This document shows positions 1 to 9,177 of a DNA stretch of 64,000 bases, one piece after another (within the stretch, counting starts at the first letter, position 1; every line of letters begins with the position of its first letter). Origin of the DNA: Bacteroidota bacterium (GTDB lineage: Bacteria; Bacteroidota; Bacteroidia; AKYH767-A; OLB10). Location: NCBI GenBank assembly GCA_016714535.1, contig JADKDR010000001.1:725281-789280 (forward strand). The letters are read 5' to 3'. The notes under the pieces were generated by a model. That model was not told the DNA's origin. It made no database searches and was given only the letters and a program-made list of their open reading frames with translations. Both the position numbers and the translations under genes were made by a program.

Positions 1-731
1 TAAATTAGCGGCAAGGTCATTTTTCGTTCCTTAATATCGATACCCACCGGCTTCCCTGTTTTATTAGTTTTTTCATAATCAAACATATCATCTTTTATCT
101 GAAAAGCCATACCAATGGTTTCGCCAAGCTCGCGCATACGCTCAATAAGTTCAGGGTTCTCCTTCTGTGCACTTGCTGCGCCAATGGCGCAGCAGGAAGC
201 TATAAGTGAAGCCGTTTTATTTTTAATGATGGTGTAATACACTTCTTCGTCAATATCCAGATTGCGTGCTTTTTCAAGTTGAAGGAGTTCGCCCTCGCTC
301 ATCATGCGCACAGCATTGCTAACAATTTCTAGCAAATGAAAATGCTTACGCTCAACACTAAGAAGCAATCCTTTGGCAAGCAAATAATCGCCCACGAGCA
401 CAGCAATTTTATTTTTCCATAATGCATTGATAGAAAAAAAACCTCTGCGCATGTTGCTGTCATCTACCACATCATCGTGCACCAGGGTAGCGGTATGCAA
501 CAACTCGATAAGTGATGCACCATCAAAGGTAGATTCGTTAATGCCTCCGCACATTCCCGCAGTAAGAAATACAAACATAGGGCGAACTTGTTTGCCTTTG
601 CGCTGCACGATGTAATGCATAATCTTATCCAGCAATGGCGCTTTGCTCTGCATAGCAAGCTTGAATTTTTTTTCAAAATCAAGCATTTCCTTTTCAATTG
701 GTTTTTTTATTTGATCGATATGCAGCGCCAC
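1..731 (-). CDS. Polyprenyl diphosphate synthase (5' part; 3' end lies outside the window)
   Basis: Makes a long-chain isoprenyl diphosphate by condensing isopentenyl diphosphate onto an allylic primer, probably for the menaquinone side chain (family knowledge). Reading the minus strand, I see the RKGKQVRPMF motif, the first Asp-rich motif HDDVVDDSNMRRG, and near the window edge the second Asp-rich motif QIKDDMFDYE, in the order typical of trans-prenyltransferases. The frame opens with GTG at 731 (VALHIDQIKKPIEKEM), preceded three codons upstream by a TAA, so this is the earliest possible start; an ATG 15 codons in (686) would lose the conserved DQIKKPI segment. The C-terminus is cut at position 1. 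Chain length of the product cannot be read from the sequence. Confidence 0.9.
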   Translation of the reverse strand, partial: MALHIDQIKKPIEKEMLDFEKKFKLAMQSKAPLLDKIMHYIVQRKGKQVRPMFVFLTAGMCGGINESTFDGASLIELLHTATLVHDDVVDDSNMRRGFFSINALWKNKIAVLVGDYLLAKGLLLSVERKHFHLLEIVSNAVRMMSEGELLQLEKARNLDIDEEVYYTIIKNKTASLIASCCAIGAASAQKENPELIERMRELGETIGMAFQIKDDMFDYEKTNKTGKPVGIDIKERKMTLPLI

Positions 732-911
732 ACAAAATATTTATAGGTGGTCAAATGTAAATACTATGACGTAGATGCTTTCATAAAAATAAATAAAACT
801 GTCATTTTTCAGGAAATCAGCAATTGGTATGCATACGCAATATTGCACATAGCTGCATTGAACCGCAATTTATATCTAAATTAGCAGCAACTTAAATTTT
901 GTATCAAACCA

Positions 912-3014
912 ATGAAAAAAGCCAGTTTAGTTATATTAGCGATTGCTTATAATAGTTGCGTTTTGCATTCGCAAAACCCATTCACTAATCTTAAATCGAA
1001 TTGCGTACAAATGCATATTCATGGAATAAGCAATCACAATGGCAATAATTTACCTGGCAGTATGCAATATCATAACTACTATGCCACTCAAACCAATACC
1101 AATGTAATATGGTGGAGCGATCATATGCATGCTTATCATCAGTACAATACCAGTTTATTTAACTTTAGCGGAGCAACCTTTAACAGCAACGCCTTTGAGC
1201 TGCAAGGGCTAACAGCACCTACGGCCAGTTTTCCTGATAGATGGAAGTTTAACAAATATATAGGTGGAAGCACTTACAACGTAAGCGCATCAGGCACAAA
1301 AATTAACTTAGCGTTACGTGCCGAGAGCGGAACCAAGCGCTGTTTTATGGAGGCATTTCCACGTGGTGGAAATGGGCCGTTAACAGGCACCAATGAGTTT
1401 GGTCGTACACTTTTATCAGAACCTGTTATAACTTTTAACATTAAGCCAAGTGGGCTTAATGCCACAACCTCTACCAAAATAAAATTGATAGTCTATCTTA
1501 GTTATCACCATTACGATGGCAGCGCCAAAAGGCAAAAGGTTGTTTATAATTTCATCAGAGCAGCTGGCACTTATAGCCTGAGCACGGATAGTAATACGGT
1601 AACCGTTAATGTACCTGTCAGAAACAACATAGATACAACCATCACCATTAATATGGCAAGCATGGCGGCATATCTTAAGAATGGCAAAGACAATACAATT
1701 GGCGATTATAGACTTTTAGTAGAAGCAAAAAATAAAGATACGGTTTCGGCAAGTTTCAGCGCCATCCAAATTACTTCGAATAAAAAAAGTCACACCTTTC
1801 AATGGAATGGGCTAAAACAACTAGGCAATAATTACAAGACACAATATGCGGTGCAAAATTATTTCGGCTCTGAGTTTTCTTTTAATTTTGTTCAAAACAA
1901 TTATATACACTTTAATGGGTTTGTACCTGAAAGTGCAGCCAATGCAGATTTTATGCATGATAGCACCGTGTATAATGCCAGTACGGCTTCCTCGTTTATT
2001 TCCTTAATAAAAAATGCTGGTGGAGTTGTAAGTTATAATCATCCATTTGGCGCAGCGCGATACAATGTACTTTCTGATGTACAGCAAGACTCGCTGGTTA
2101 ATGTTTTTGCCAATTATATATTAAGCGTAAATGGCAATGATTGTGATATGATTGAGATTGGATATATATCGCGCGGGTATTGCGACCTTGCCCATCACAT
2201 TCAACTTTGGGATAAATTGAATGCCAATGAACTCTTTATGTATGCAAATGCAGTAGGTGACCGTCATGGTGGTAATTGGTTTGACAATGAGAATCCTTTA
2301 AGCACGTGGATATTCAGCATCGACAGAACTTCTGAAAATCTGATATCAAGTATAAAAAAAGGCAGAATGTTTTTTGGCAATAATATTAAGTATGATGGAC
2401 GATTCTATATAAAGATTGGAAACAACTTTATGGGAGATAAAAACATATCGTACAAAAATAACCCTGACACGTTGGAAGTGATTATTACCAACGCATTGCC
2501 TGGTTCTACTTTTAAATACACACATGGTAAAATAAAACCGGGATTAAATGTAAAGTACTTTGCCAAAGACTCAACATTTACATTAAACCAACTACCTGTT
2601 ATTGATAGATCGCAACCCGGATTTGTTTATGTTACAGTAACAGATAATACAGGCGAAGTTTACCTGGTTTCTAATCCGATAATTTATTTTAATGAACTAC
2701 CAGATAGAAACTGTGCAACATCTCATGTAGCGGTAGAGATTTCGGTACAGCCAACGGTAGATGTAAATAATAAGACCCTTACTATAAATTCAATAATTGA
2801 AGAAAAAGCGGATGTTTCAATTGTAGATTTGCAAGGCAAAGAGGTGTTTAGAATAAACAACTTAGATGTCCCAAAAGGAACCAGTCAAATTGAAATGTCA
2901 TTGCAAAATATTATCGAAGGCATTTACCTAGTGCATTACAAATCAGCCGCTTACGAAGCCTCAACAAAGATGACCATTGCGCGACATAATCCCGCAACTC
3001 CATGTAGGCACTAA
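912..3014 (+). CDS. PHP/CehA-like metal-dependent hydrolase with T9SS-like C-terminus (copy 1)
   Basis: A 700-aa secreted protein. Residues 1-20 form a signal peptide (MKKASLVILAIAYNSCVLHSQ). The body has metal-ligand-like motifs in PHP order: MHIHG (His35/His37), WWSDHMH, SYNHPFG, MIEIGY and NAVGDRHGGNW, resembling the CehA/McbA type of PHP phosphoesterase. The substrate is unknown. The last ~80 residues have T9SS sorting-domain character (VSIVDLQGKEVFRI and a GIYLVHY strand), but an extra tail follows that ends in Cys-Arg-His. It is a tandem paralogue of the next gene and has almost the same length and motif order. Upstream there is a TAAATTAG resembling the -7 element with one mismatch. 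Family assignment is by motif only. Confidence 0.72.
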   Translation: MKKASLVILAIAYNSCVLHSQNPFTNLKSNCVQMHIHGISNHNGNNLPGSMQYHNYYATQTNTNVIWWSDHMHAYHQYNTSLFNFSGATFNSNAFELQGLTAPTASFPDRWKFNKYIGGSTYNVSASGTKINLALRAESGTKRCFMEAFPRGGNGPLTGTNEFGRTLLSEPVITFNIKPSGLNATTSTKIKLIVYLSYHHYDGSAKRQKVVYNFIRAAGTYSLSTDSNTVTVNVPVRNNIDTTITINMASMAAYLKNGKDNTIGDYRLLVEAKNKDTVSASFSAIQITSNKKSHTFQWNGLKQLGNNYKTQYAVQNYFGSEFSFNFVQNNYIHFNGFVPESAANADFMHDSTVYNASTASSFISLIKNAGGVVSYNHPFGAARYNVLSDVQQDSLVNVFANYILSVNGNDCDMIEIGYISRGYCDLAHHIQLWDKLNANELFMYANAVGDRHGGNWFDNENPLSTWIFSIDRTSENLISSIKKGRMFFGNNIKYDGRFYIKIGNNFMGDKNISYKNNPDTLEVIITNALPGSTFKYTHGKIKPGLNVKYFAKDSTFTLNQLPVIDRSQPGFVYVTVTDNTGEVYLVSNPIIYFNELPDRNCATSHVAVEISVQPTVDVNNKTLTINSIIEEKADVSIVDLQGKEVFRINNLDVPKGTSQIEMSLQNIIEGIYLVHYKSAAYEASTKMTIARHNPATPCRH

Positions 3015-3088
3015 CAGCGGTGCGTTTTTTGAAATTCTTTGAATATATTTAGTCAAAATAAAGATAGAAATTGTGCATTTAAAGGTAG

Positions 3089-3117
3089 TTGAGCAATAAA
3101 CTTAATTTATATTTTTG
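3089..3117 (+). promoter_or_regulatory. Bacteroidota-type promoter for the second PHP gene
   Basis: TTG at 3089-3091, an 18-nt spacer, then TATTTTTG at 3110-3117, matching the TTG-N18/19-TAnnTTTG consensus of the Bacteroidota housekeeping sigma factor. It lies 27 nt before the ATG at 3144, so the second PHP gene can be transcribed independently of the first. No promoter assay evidence is available here. Confidence 0.6.
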
Positions 3118-3143
3118 GCGCCACATCGAATAACTTATCATCT

Positions 3144-5258
3144 ATGCTTAAAAAGAAAGTTACATTAGCAACTTTGCTATTTGCTATACATATATTTTGC
3201 TATTGCCAAAATCCTTATTCAATCAAAAATCCGTTTTGTGTGCAAATGCATATTCATGGAATTAGTAATCATAATGGGAATGATTTACCAGGGTCCATGC
3301 AGTTTCACAACTACTATGCGAGCCAAACCAATACAGATGTTGTTTGGTGGAGCGAACATATGCACTCTTATCATCAATATAAAACGGCTACTTTTAGCTT
3401 TGCAAATGCAGTTTTTAAAAGCTCCACATTTCAGATTACCGGCTTAAGTTCTAATAATGGCCAAACACCAAACAGATGGGAGTTTAATAACTTTATAGGA
3501 ACTGGCACTTATAACATAGCGGGTTCGGGCACGAAACTTACCATGGGTATTAATTCTGATTTATCTGGAAATAAATGTTATCTCGAAGGATTTCCACGTT
3601 CAAAAGATGGCTTACTTACCGGCACAAATTTATGGGTAAGGCCATTATCAAGCTACCCCCTATTTAGCTTCAAAGTAAAGGTAAGTGGCCTTACAAGCAC
3701 CATCAATACCAAAGTTCAATTCATCATTCCTTTAAACTATCACAATTACAATGGCAACAATCAGCAACAACAAGTGATATTTAATTTTATTCCTGCGGGT
3801 TTGCCCTCAGCAACCTATACCAATGATAGTATGACAGTGATTGTAAACAGACCAATCAGTAATGGAGTACTCACCTCAATCACCGTTGATTTTAGTGTTC
3901 TGGCACCTTATCTTAAAGATGGGTTTGATAATGTAATAAGCGACTATCGTCCTCGTGTTGAAGCTAAAAGTGGTATGGCAGTAAGTGCCGAATTTAGCGA
4001 TATGGCAATAAGTGCAACTCGCAAGTCAAGCATATTTCAATGGGATGCTATTCAAACATTTGGCAATAAATACGATAGCGAATACCCGGTAAAGAATTAT
4101 TTTGGATCGGAGTTTTCATTTACTTATTTGAATAATAGCAAAACACATTTCAATGGTTTTGTTGCTGACAGTGTAAGCAACCAGAAATTCATGCATGACA
4201 GCACTTTATATAAATCAAGCACCGTAAATGCATTTACAAGTAAAGTGAAAGATGCCGGTGGGATTACATGCTACAACCATCCATTTGGCACTGCAAGGCT
4301 CACCGTGCGACAGAATTCCTGGCAAGACACGTATACCGATCAAACTGCCAATTACATACTGAGTGTAAATGCCTTTGATTGTGACTTAATGGAAGTTGGT
4401 TATGAAGCTAGAGGACAATGCGATTTAGCGCATCACATAAGCCTTTGGGACAAGTTAACTGCAAACGGATTATTTTTATACGCAAATGCGGTAGGAGACC
4501 GCCATGGAGGCAACTGGTTCGACAATGAAAACCCTTTAAATACATGGGTATGGAGCGAAACCAATGCATCCGAAGATTTAATAAGGAATATGAAAGAAGG
4601 CCGGTTATATTTTGGTAACAGTATTAAGTGGGATGGGAACTTTTATTTTAATATAGATAGCGCCTATATGGGCGATCGTTTTGTAGGTTTAAATCCTATA
4701 ACGGCTCCATTGAATGTGGTAATGACAACCCCACTTCAGGGATCAACTTTTAGATATACGCATGGCTTAATTCAATCTGGAATAAATGTAACTTATCTGG
4801 CCAAAGATGTTGTGTTTAATCCTAACAACCCACCTATGATAGACCGGTCGCAAGAGTCATTTGTTAGAGTAACTGTTACTGACAATACAGGAAAAATATA
4901 TGTATGCAGCAATCCTATTGTATTTGGAAGCAGCAGCAGTCGTTCATGGACAACACTGATGAACGAAAAAAACTTACAACTTGCTGTTTTACCTAATGGC
5001 GAATCGCATCATAAGACATTGAAAATTACAACAGAGAAGGATGTGGATGCAACTATTGATGTTTTCGACTTGCAGGGTAAAATAATAGAACATAATCCCA
5101 ATGTTCGGTTAACCGAAGGCCTTAACACGCATGACATGCATTTGCATAATTGTAGTGATGGATTGTATATAGTAAGGGTGACTGATGGCAAAAAACTAAT
5201 GCTTACACAAAAATTTGCCATTTCAAGTTTTGATACTGAAAACTCTTGCCAACATTAA
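3144..5258 (+). CDS. PHP/CehA-like metal-dependent hydrolase with T9SS-like C-terminus (copy 2)
   Basis: A 704-aa paralogue of the preceding gene, aligned over its whole length. It has a signal peptide (MLKKKVTLATLLFAIHIFCYCQ), MHIHGISNHNG, WWSEHMH, CYNHPFG, LMEVGYEARGQCDLAHH and NAVGDRHGGNW, and a C-terminal domain containing IDVFDLQGKI and GLYIVRV. It ends Asn-Ser-Cys-Gln-His, parallel to the Pro-Cys-Arg-His end of copy 1. The conserved His/Asp motifs suggest a metal-binding hydrolase active outside the cell; the substrate is not predictable. It has its own promoter. The small lipoprotein gene on the opposite strand ends 4 bp downstream, so the two are convergent. Confidence 0.72.
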   Translation: MLKKKVTLATLLFAIHIFCYCQNPYSIKNPFCVQMHIHGISNHNGNDLPGSMQFHNYYASQTNTDVVWWSEHMHSYHQYKTATFSFANAVFKSSTFQITGLSSNNGQTPNRWEFNNFIGTGTYNIAGSGTKLTMGINSDLSGNKCYLEGFPRSKDGLLTGTNLWVRPLSSYPLFSFKVKVSGLTSTINTKVQFIIPLNYHNYNGNNQQQQVIFNFIPAGLPSATYTNDSMTVIVNRPISNGVLTSITVDFSVLAPYLKDGFDNVISDYRPRVEAKSGMAVSAEFSDMAISATRKSSIFQWDAIQTFGNKYDSEYPVKNYFGSEFSFTYLNNSKTHFNGFVADSVSNQKFMHDSTLYKSSTVNAFTSKVKDAGGITCYNHPFGTARLTVRQNSWQDTYTDQTANYILSVNAFDCDLMEVGYEARGQCDLAHHISLWDKLTANGLFLYANAVGDRHGGNWFDNENPLNTWVWSETNASEDLIRNMKEGRLYFGNSIKWDGNFYFNIDSAYMGDRFVGLNPITAPLNVVMTTPLQGSTFRYTHGLIQSGINVTYLAKDVVFNPNNPPMIDRSQESFVRVTVTDNTGKIYVCSNPIVFGSSSSRSWTTLMNEKNLQLAVLPNGESHHKTLKITTEKDVDATIDVFDLQGKIIEHNPNVRLTEGLNTHDMHLHNCSDGLYIVRVTDGKKLMLTQKFAISSFDTENSCQH

Positions 5259-5262
5259 TGAG

Positions 5263-5412
5263 CTAACTATGCCGATTAATTTCTGATGGTTTTTGATGAC
5301 CAAATTTAGGGCAATCACATTTTTTCTTAAATAACTTACAACTACTTACCGCTATTATAAGGCAAAGTAGCAGGATTAGTTTGGACAACCTAAATAGTTT
5401 TAACTGTTGCAT
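5263..5412 (-). CDS. Small lipoprotein, 49 aa
   Basis: An open frame of 49 codons plus TAG on the minus strand, ATG at 5412. It encodes a basic N-terminus, a hydrophobic stretch (LILLLCLIIAV) and a lipobox AVSSC, so the mature protein would begin at Cys24 and be only 26 residues: CKLFKKKCDCPKFG and a polar tail. A TATATTTG at 5425-5432 (minus sense) fits the Bacteroidota -7 element 13 nt before the ATG; a TTG stands 15 nt further up, shorter than the usual spacer. Tiny lipoproteins with a CDCPKFG-like segment occur in Bacteroidota as far as I recall; the function is unknown. The two clustered Cys could bind metal or form a disulfide (inference). Confidence 0.65.
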   Translation of the reverse strand: MQQLKLFRLSKLILLLCLIIAVSSCKLFKKKCDCPKFGHQKPSEINRHS

Positions 5413-5604
5413 GAATTGATAACACAAATATATGCAATAAATTTCACCAATACTTTTTATTTTCCGCTATTTGTAGGATATTCGCGGTTCCAAAATAAAC
5501 CTATAAACCGATAGCTTAACACATTTTGATTTAAGCAATTTTAGCTTAAACAAACCGAAATCGAAACCTGAATTTAAATTATAATTGAAAATATCAAACA
5601 CAAA

Positions 5605-8600
5605 ATGAAAAACAAAATCTTACTGAACGCACTTCTTTTTTTATTCGCTTCGGGCACCTTATATTCACAAGCAAACTTGCAAATAGTGCATAACTCAGGC
5701 GATGTTGATTTAGCCTCAATTGATGTTTACGTAGATGGGGTATTAGCTTACGACAACCTTGCGTATCGTTCGGCTACTCCATTTTTCCAGGTTTCATCGG
5801 GAGTTGCAATTGATATTGGTATAGCATACGATAATAGCACCTCTGTTAACGACACCATTAAGCAAAGCACTATTACCTTAACTGCAAATGACCGCGTTGC
5901 CGCGTTTATCAATGGTGTTTATCACCTTAACAAATATGCTCCAAATACGAATTTTGTAGGAATAGGATTGAAGGTAGACCTTGTAACAGGATTGCGCAAC
6001 CAGGCTTTAAATGCTAACGAAATGGATATAATCTTATATCAAGGCTGCACGGATGTTTCGCGTTCCGATGCATATTCGCGCTATCAAACTCAACTTGCTA
6101 ATGACTTTATTTATAAAGACGTTACACCTTATATATCTTTCGTGCCTGGCAAAATGGTTTTTGATTTTGCTTTTTATCTGACTACCAAAACTCCTTTTTA
6201 TTCTGCACTTAGCGATTTATCACCTTACGTTGGTTCAGCAGCAATAATTTTTACATCCGGTTTTCGCAATCCATCAATAAATGAAAATGGCGCACCTCTA
6301 GGCTTGTTTATGGTACTAAGCAATGGAACAGTGACCGAAATTCCTATTATGAAAAAAGCCAATTTTCAATTCATTCACAATAGTCCTGCTTTGAGTTTGC
6401 CAGTAGCTGATATATACATCAATGGGGAACGCATATTAAATAATATCGGCTATCGTAATGCAAGTACCTATCTTGACCTGCCTGCCGATTTTGATATTAA
6501 TTTGGGTTTAGGATATGGCAACAGCAATAGTGTTGCCGACACGTTTAGAAATTTCCCCTTGAATCTTCCTGAAGGAAACTATACAGTGATGCTGGGTGGA
6601 GTAATTAACCCTGCTAATTATGCTCCTAATCCCGATGGAAAAAGCACCACTATTCAATTAATAAGAAAAAACGAAGCACGTATAGCATCGTTAGTTCTTG
6701 GCAATGTTGATGTTACTGCCATTCATGGAAGCACAGATGGTTACAATTTAGACATGATAGGTACTATAGGCAACCTTGCCGATAATCTTAGTTTTGGAGA
6801 TACATCAGGTTACGTATCGGTTGCACCAAATACGTATGTAATAGATGTAACCGAAGGTGCCAACTCATCAAACATCTATGAATCCTATATTGCTGACCTT
6901 AATCCTTATACGAATAATGGTGTAACTGTGTTTGCCTCCGGCTTTATGGATACACTAGCACCAAATCAAGCAAACAATGCCTTTGGTTTATATATGGCAA
7001 CCCCGGCAGGAAATGTAGTTAAGCTGCCCATATATACAGGACAAGTTGCAAAAGTACAATTGATACATAATGCTTCTGATCCTGCAGCAGCACAAGTTGA
7101 TGTGTATGTTAACAGCATACTTGCATATGATAACTTTGGTTATCATACCGCCACGCCATTTACTGACCTAGGTGCAGCCTTATTAACCAATATTGGTATT
7201 GCCCCTGCAAACAGTACTTCGGTTTTAGATACTGTAAAAAATATTCAAATAACATTTGATGCAGCAAAAAATTATGCAGTGGTAGTATCAGGATTAATTA
7301 ATCCTGGCACGTTCAATCCAAACCCAAACGGCTACAACATTTCGTTGGCAGCTTATCGTATAAATGATGCCCGCGAATTGGGAATAGATCCGGCAAAACT
7401 TGATGTTAATGTATTTCATGGGGTTACCGATGCAGCTGGGGTTGATGTTTTACCCCGCAGTTTTTCGGTGTTGGTAAACGATATTAAATATGGAAGCTTT
7501 AGCGGATATAATTCGCTCGATACAGCACGTTACATTCTTGATATAACTCCTGAGAACAATAACAATTCTATTCTAAAATCTTTTGAAGCTGATATTACTG
7601 CACTAGGTGGTCAGGCTGTAATTATAATTGCATCCGGCTTTATAGACAACACGGCACCCGGACAAAGTGAACCGTTGGGTCTTTGGTTAGTTTTTCCTAA
7701 TGGCACCGTAATTCCTTTGCCCGAAATAGCTGAAGCTAAAATACAGGTTATTCATAATTCGTCAGATCCAAGCTTAGATAGCGTTGATATTTACATAAAC
7801 AAAACCTTGCTTCTGGTAGATAATTTCCCCTATCACTCTGCTACCCCTTTTATTGCATTAGCTGCAAATGTTGAGTTTGAAGTTGGAATAGCACCTAAAA
7901 ACAGTGTAGATAGCAATGATATTTTTTTAAACCGAAAGGTTACTCTTGAAAATGGCAAGTCATATGTTGCCATGGCAAGCGGGATGGTTGATACCAGTAA
8001 TTTTGCATTAAACCCCGATGGACGTACAATAGCTTTTGATGTTTGGTTACATGATGGGTTTCGCGAAAAATCGACTCAAGCAGGAAATTTTGATTTCCGC
8101 ACTTTGCACGCTACTACCGACTTAGGCGCTATTGATATTGCAGCTCAATCAATTACTATTTTAAATAATGATATTAAATATAGTGATGTAGATAACTATG
8201 TGTCATTGCCGGCAGGACAGTATTTATTTGATGCTACTCCCTGGAATAGCACTACTGCTTTTGCAACTTTTATAGCCGACTTTCAAGCCTTTGGTGGAAT
8301 GAGTGGAGTACTTTATACAACTGGATACAACAATCCAAGTGTTAACCAAAATGGTTTTCCATTTGGTTTGTGGTGTACCATGCCTGATGGATTTACTTTC
8401 CCATTACAACTATTTACAGGAATCAATGAAGCCTTATCAAAAAGTGATATTGTGGTTTTTCCTAATCCTGCCAACGAGGAAATTTTCATTTCTATTCCTG
8501 AAAATATAAAAGGCATCATAAACATTTCGCTTTATGACTTAACCGGAAAAATCATTAAGTCAGAAACTGAAACCGCAAGCAACATATTAAAATTAGATAT

Positions 8601-8682
8601 CCAAACGCTGCCTTCAGGTATTTATGGTATTTCGGTAGTTGCTGGTAACAATCATTTCAGCAAGCGCATTATAAAAAACTAA
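5605..8682 (+). CDS. T9SS cargo protein with four DUF4397 repeats
   Basis: A 1025-aa secreted protein. Signal peptide MKNKILLNALLFLFASGTLYSQ, then four ~230-residue units starting near residues 23, 252, 482 and 711. Each begins with an [IF]HNS/HNA motif followed by VDVYVNG/VDGVLAYDN and [YF]RSATPF-like segments, typical of DUF4397, an immunoglobulin-like cell-surface domain of unknown role. From about residue 950 a T9SS type A sorting domain follows (VVFPNPANEEIF, ISLYDLTGKII, LPSGIYGISVV, ending RIIKN). The frame is intact, unlike many cargo genes in this window. The product is likely exported through T9SS and either anchored or released; ligand unknown. Confidence 0.85.
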   Translation: MKNKILLNALLFLFASGTLYSQANLQIVHNSGDVDLASIDVYVDGVLAYDNLAYRSATPFFQVSSGVAIDIGIAYDNSTSVNDTIKQSTITLTANDRVAAFINGVYHLNKYAPNTNFVGIGLKVDLVTGLRNQALNANEMDIILYQGCTDVSRSDAYSRYQTQLANDFIYKDVTPYISFVPGKMVFDFAFYLTTKTPFYSALSDLSPYVGSAAIIFTSGFRNPSINENGAPLGLFMVLSNGTVTEIPIMKKANFQFIHNSPALSLPVADIYINGERILNNIGYRNASTYLDLPADFDINLGLGYGNSNSVADTFRNFPLNLPEGNYTVMLGGVINPANYAPNPDGKSTTIQLIRKNEARIASLVLGNVDVTAIHGSTDGYNLDMIGTIGNLADNLSFGDTSGYVSVAPNTYVIDVTEGANSSNIYESYIADLNPYTNNGVTVFASGFMDTLAPNQANNAFGLYMATPAGNVVKLPIYTGQVAKVQLIHNASDPAAAQVDVYVNSILAYDNFGYHTATPFTDLGAALLTNIGIAPANSTSVLDTVKNIQITFDAAKNYAVVVSGLINPGTFNPNPNGYNISLAAYRINDARELGIDPAKLDVNVFHGVTDAAGVDVLPRSFSVLVNDIKYGSFSGYNSLDTARYILDITPENNNNSILKSFEADITALGGQAVIIIASGFIDNTAPGQSEPLGLWLVFPNGTVIPLPEIAEAKIQVIHNSSDPSLDSVDIYINKTLLLVDNFPYHSATPFIALAANVEFEVGIAPKNSVDSNDIFLNRKVTLENGKSYVAMASGMVDTSNFALNPDGRTIAFDVWLHDGFREKSTQAGNFDFRTLHATTDLGAIDIAAQSITILNNDIKYSDVDNYVSLPAGQYLFDATPWNSTTAFATFIADFQAFGGMSGVLYTTGYNNPSVNQNGFPFGLWCTMPDGFTFPLQLFTGINEALSKSDIVVFPNPANEEIFISIPENIKGIINISLYDLTGKIIKSETETASNILKLDIQTLPSGIYGISVVAGNNHFSKRIIKN

Positions 8683-9177
<495 letters not shown>

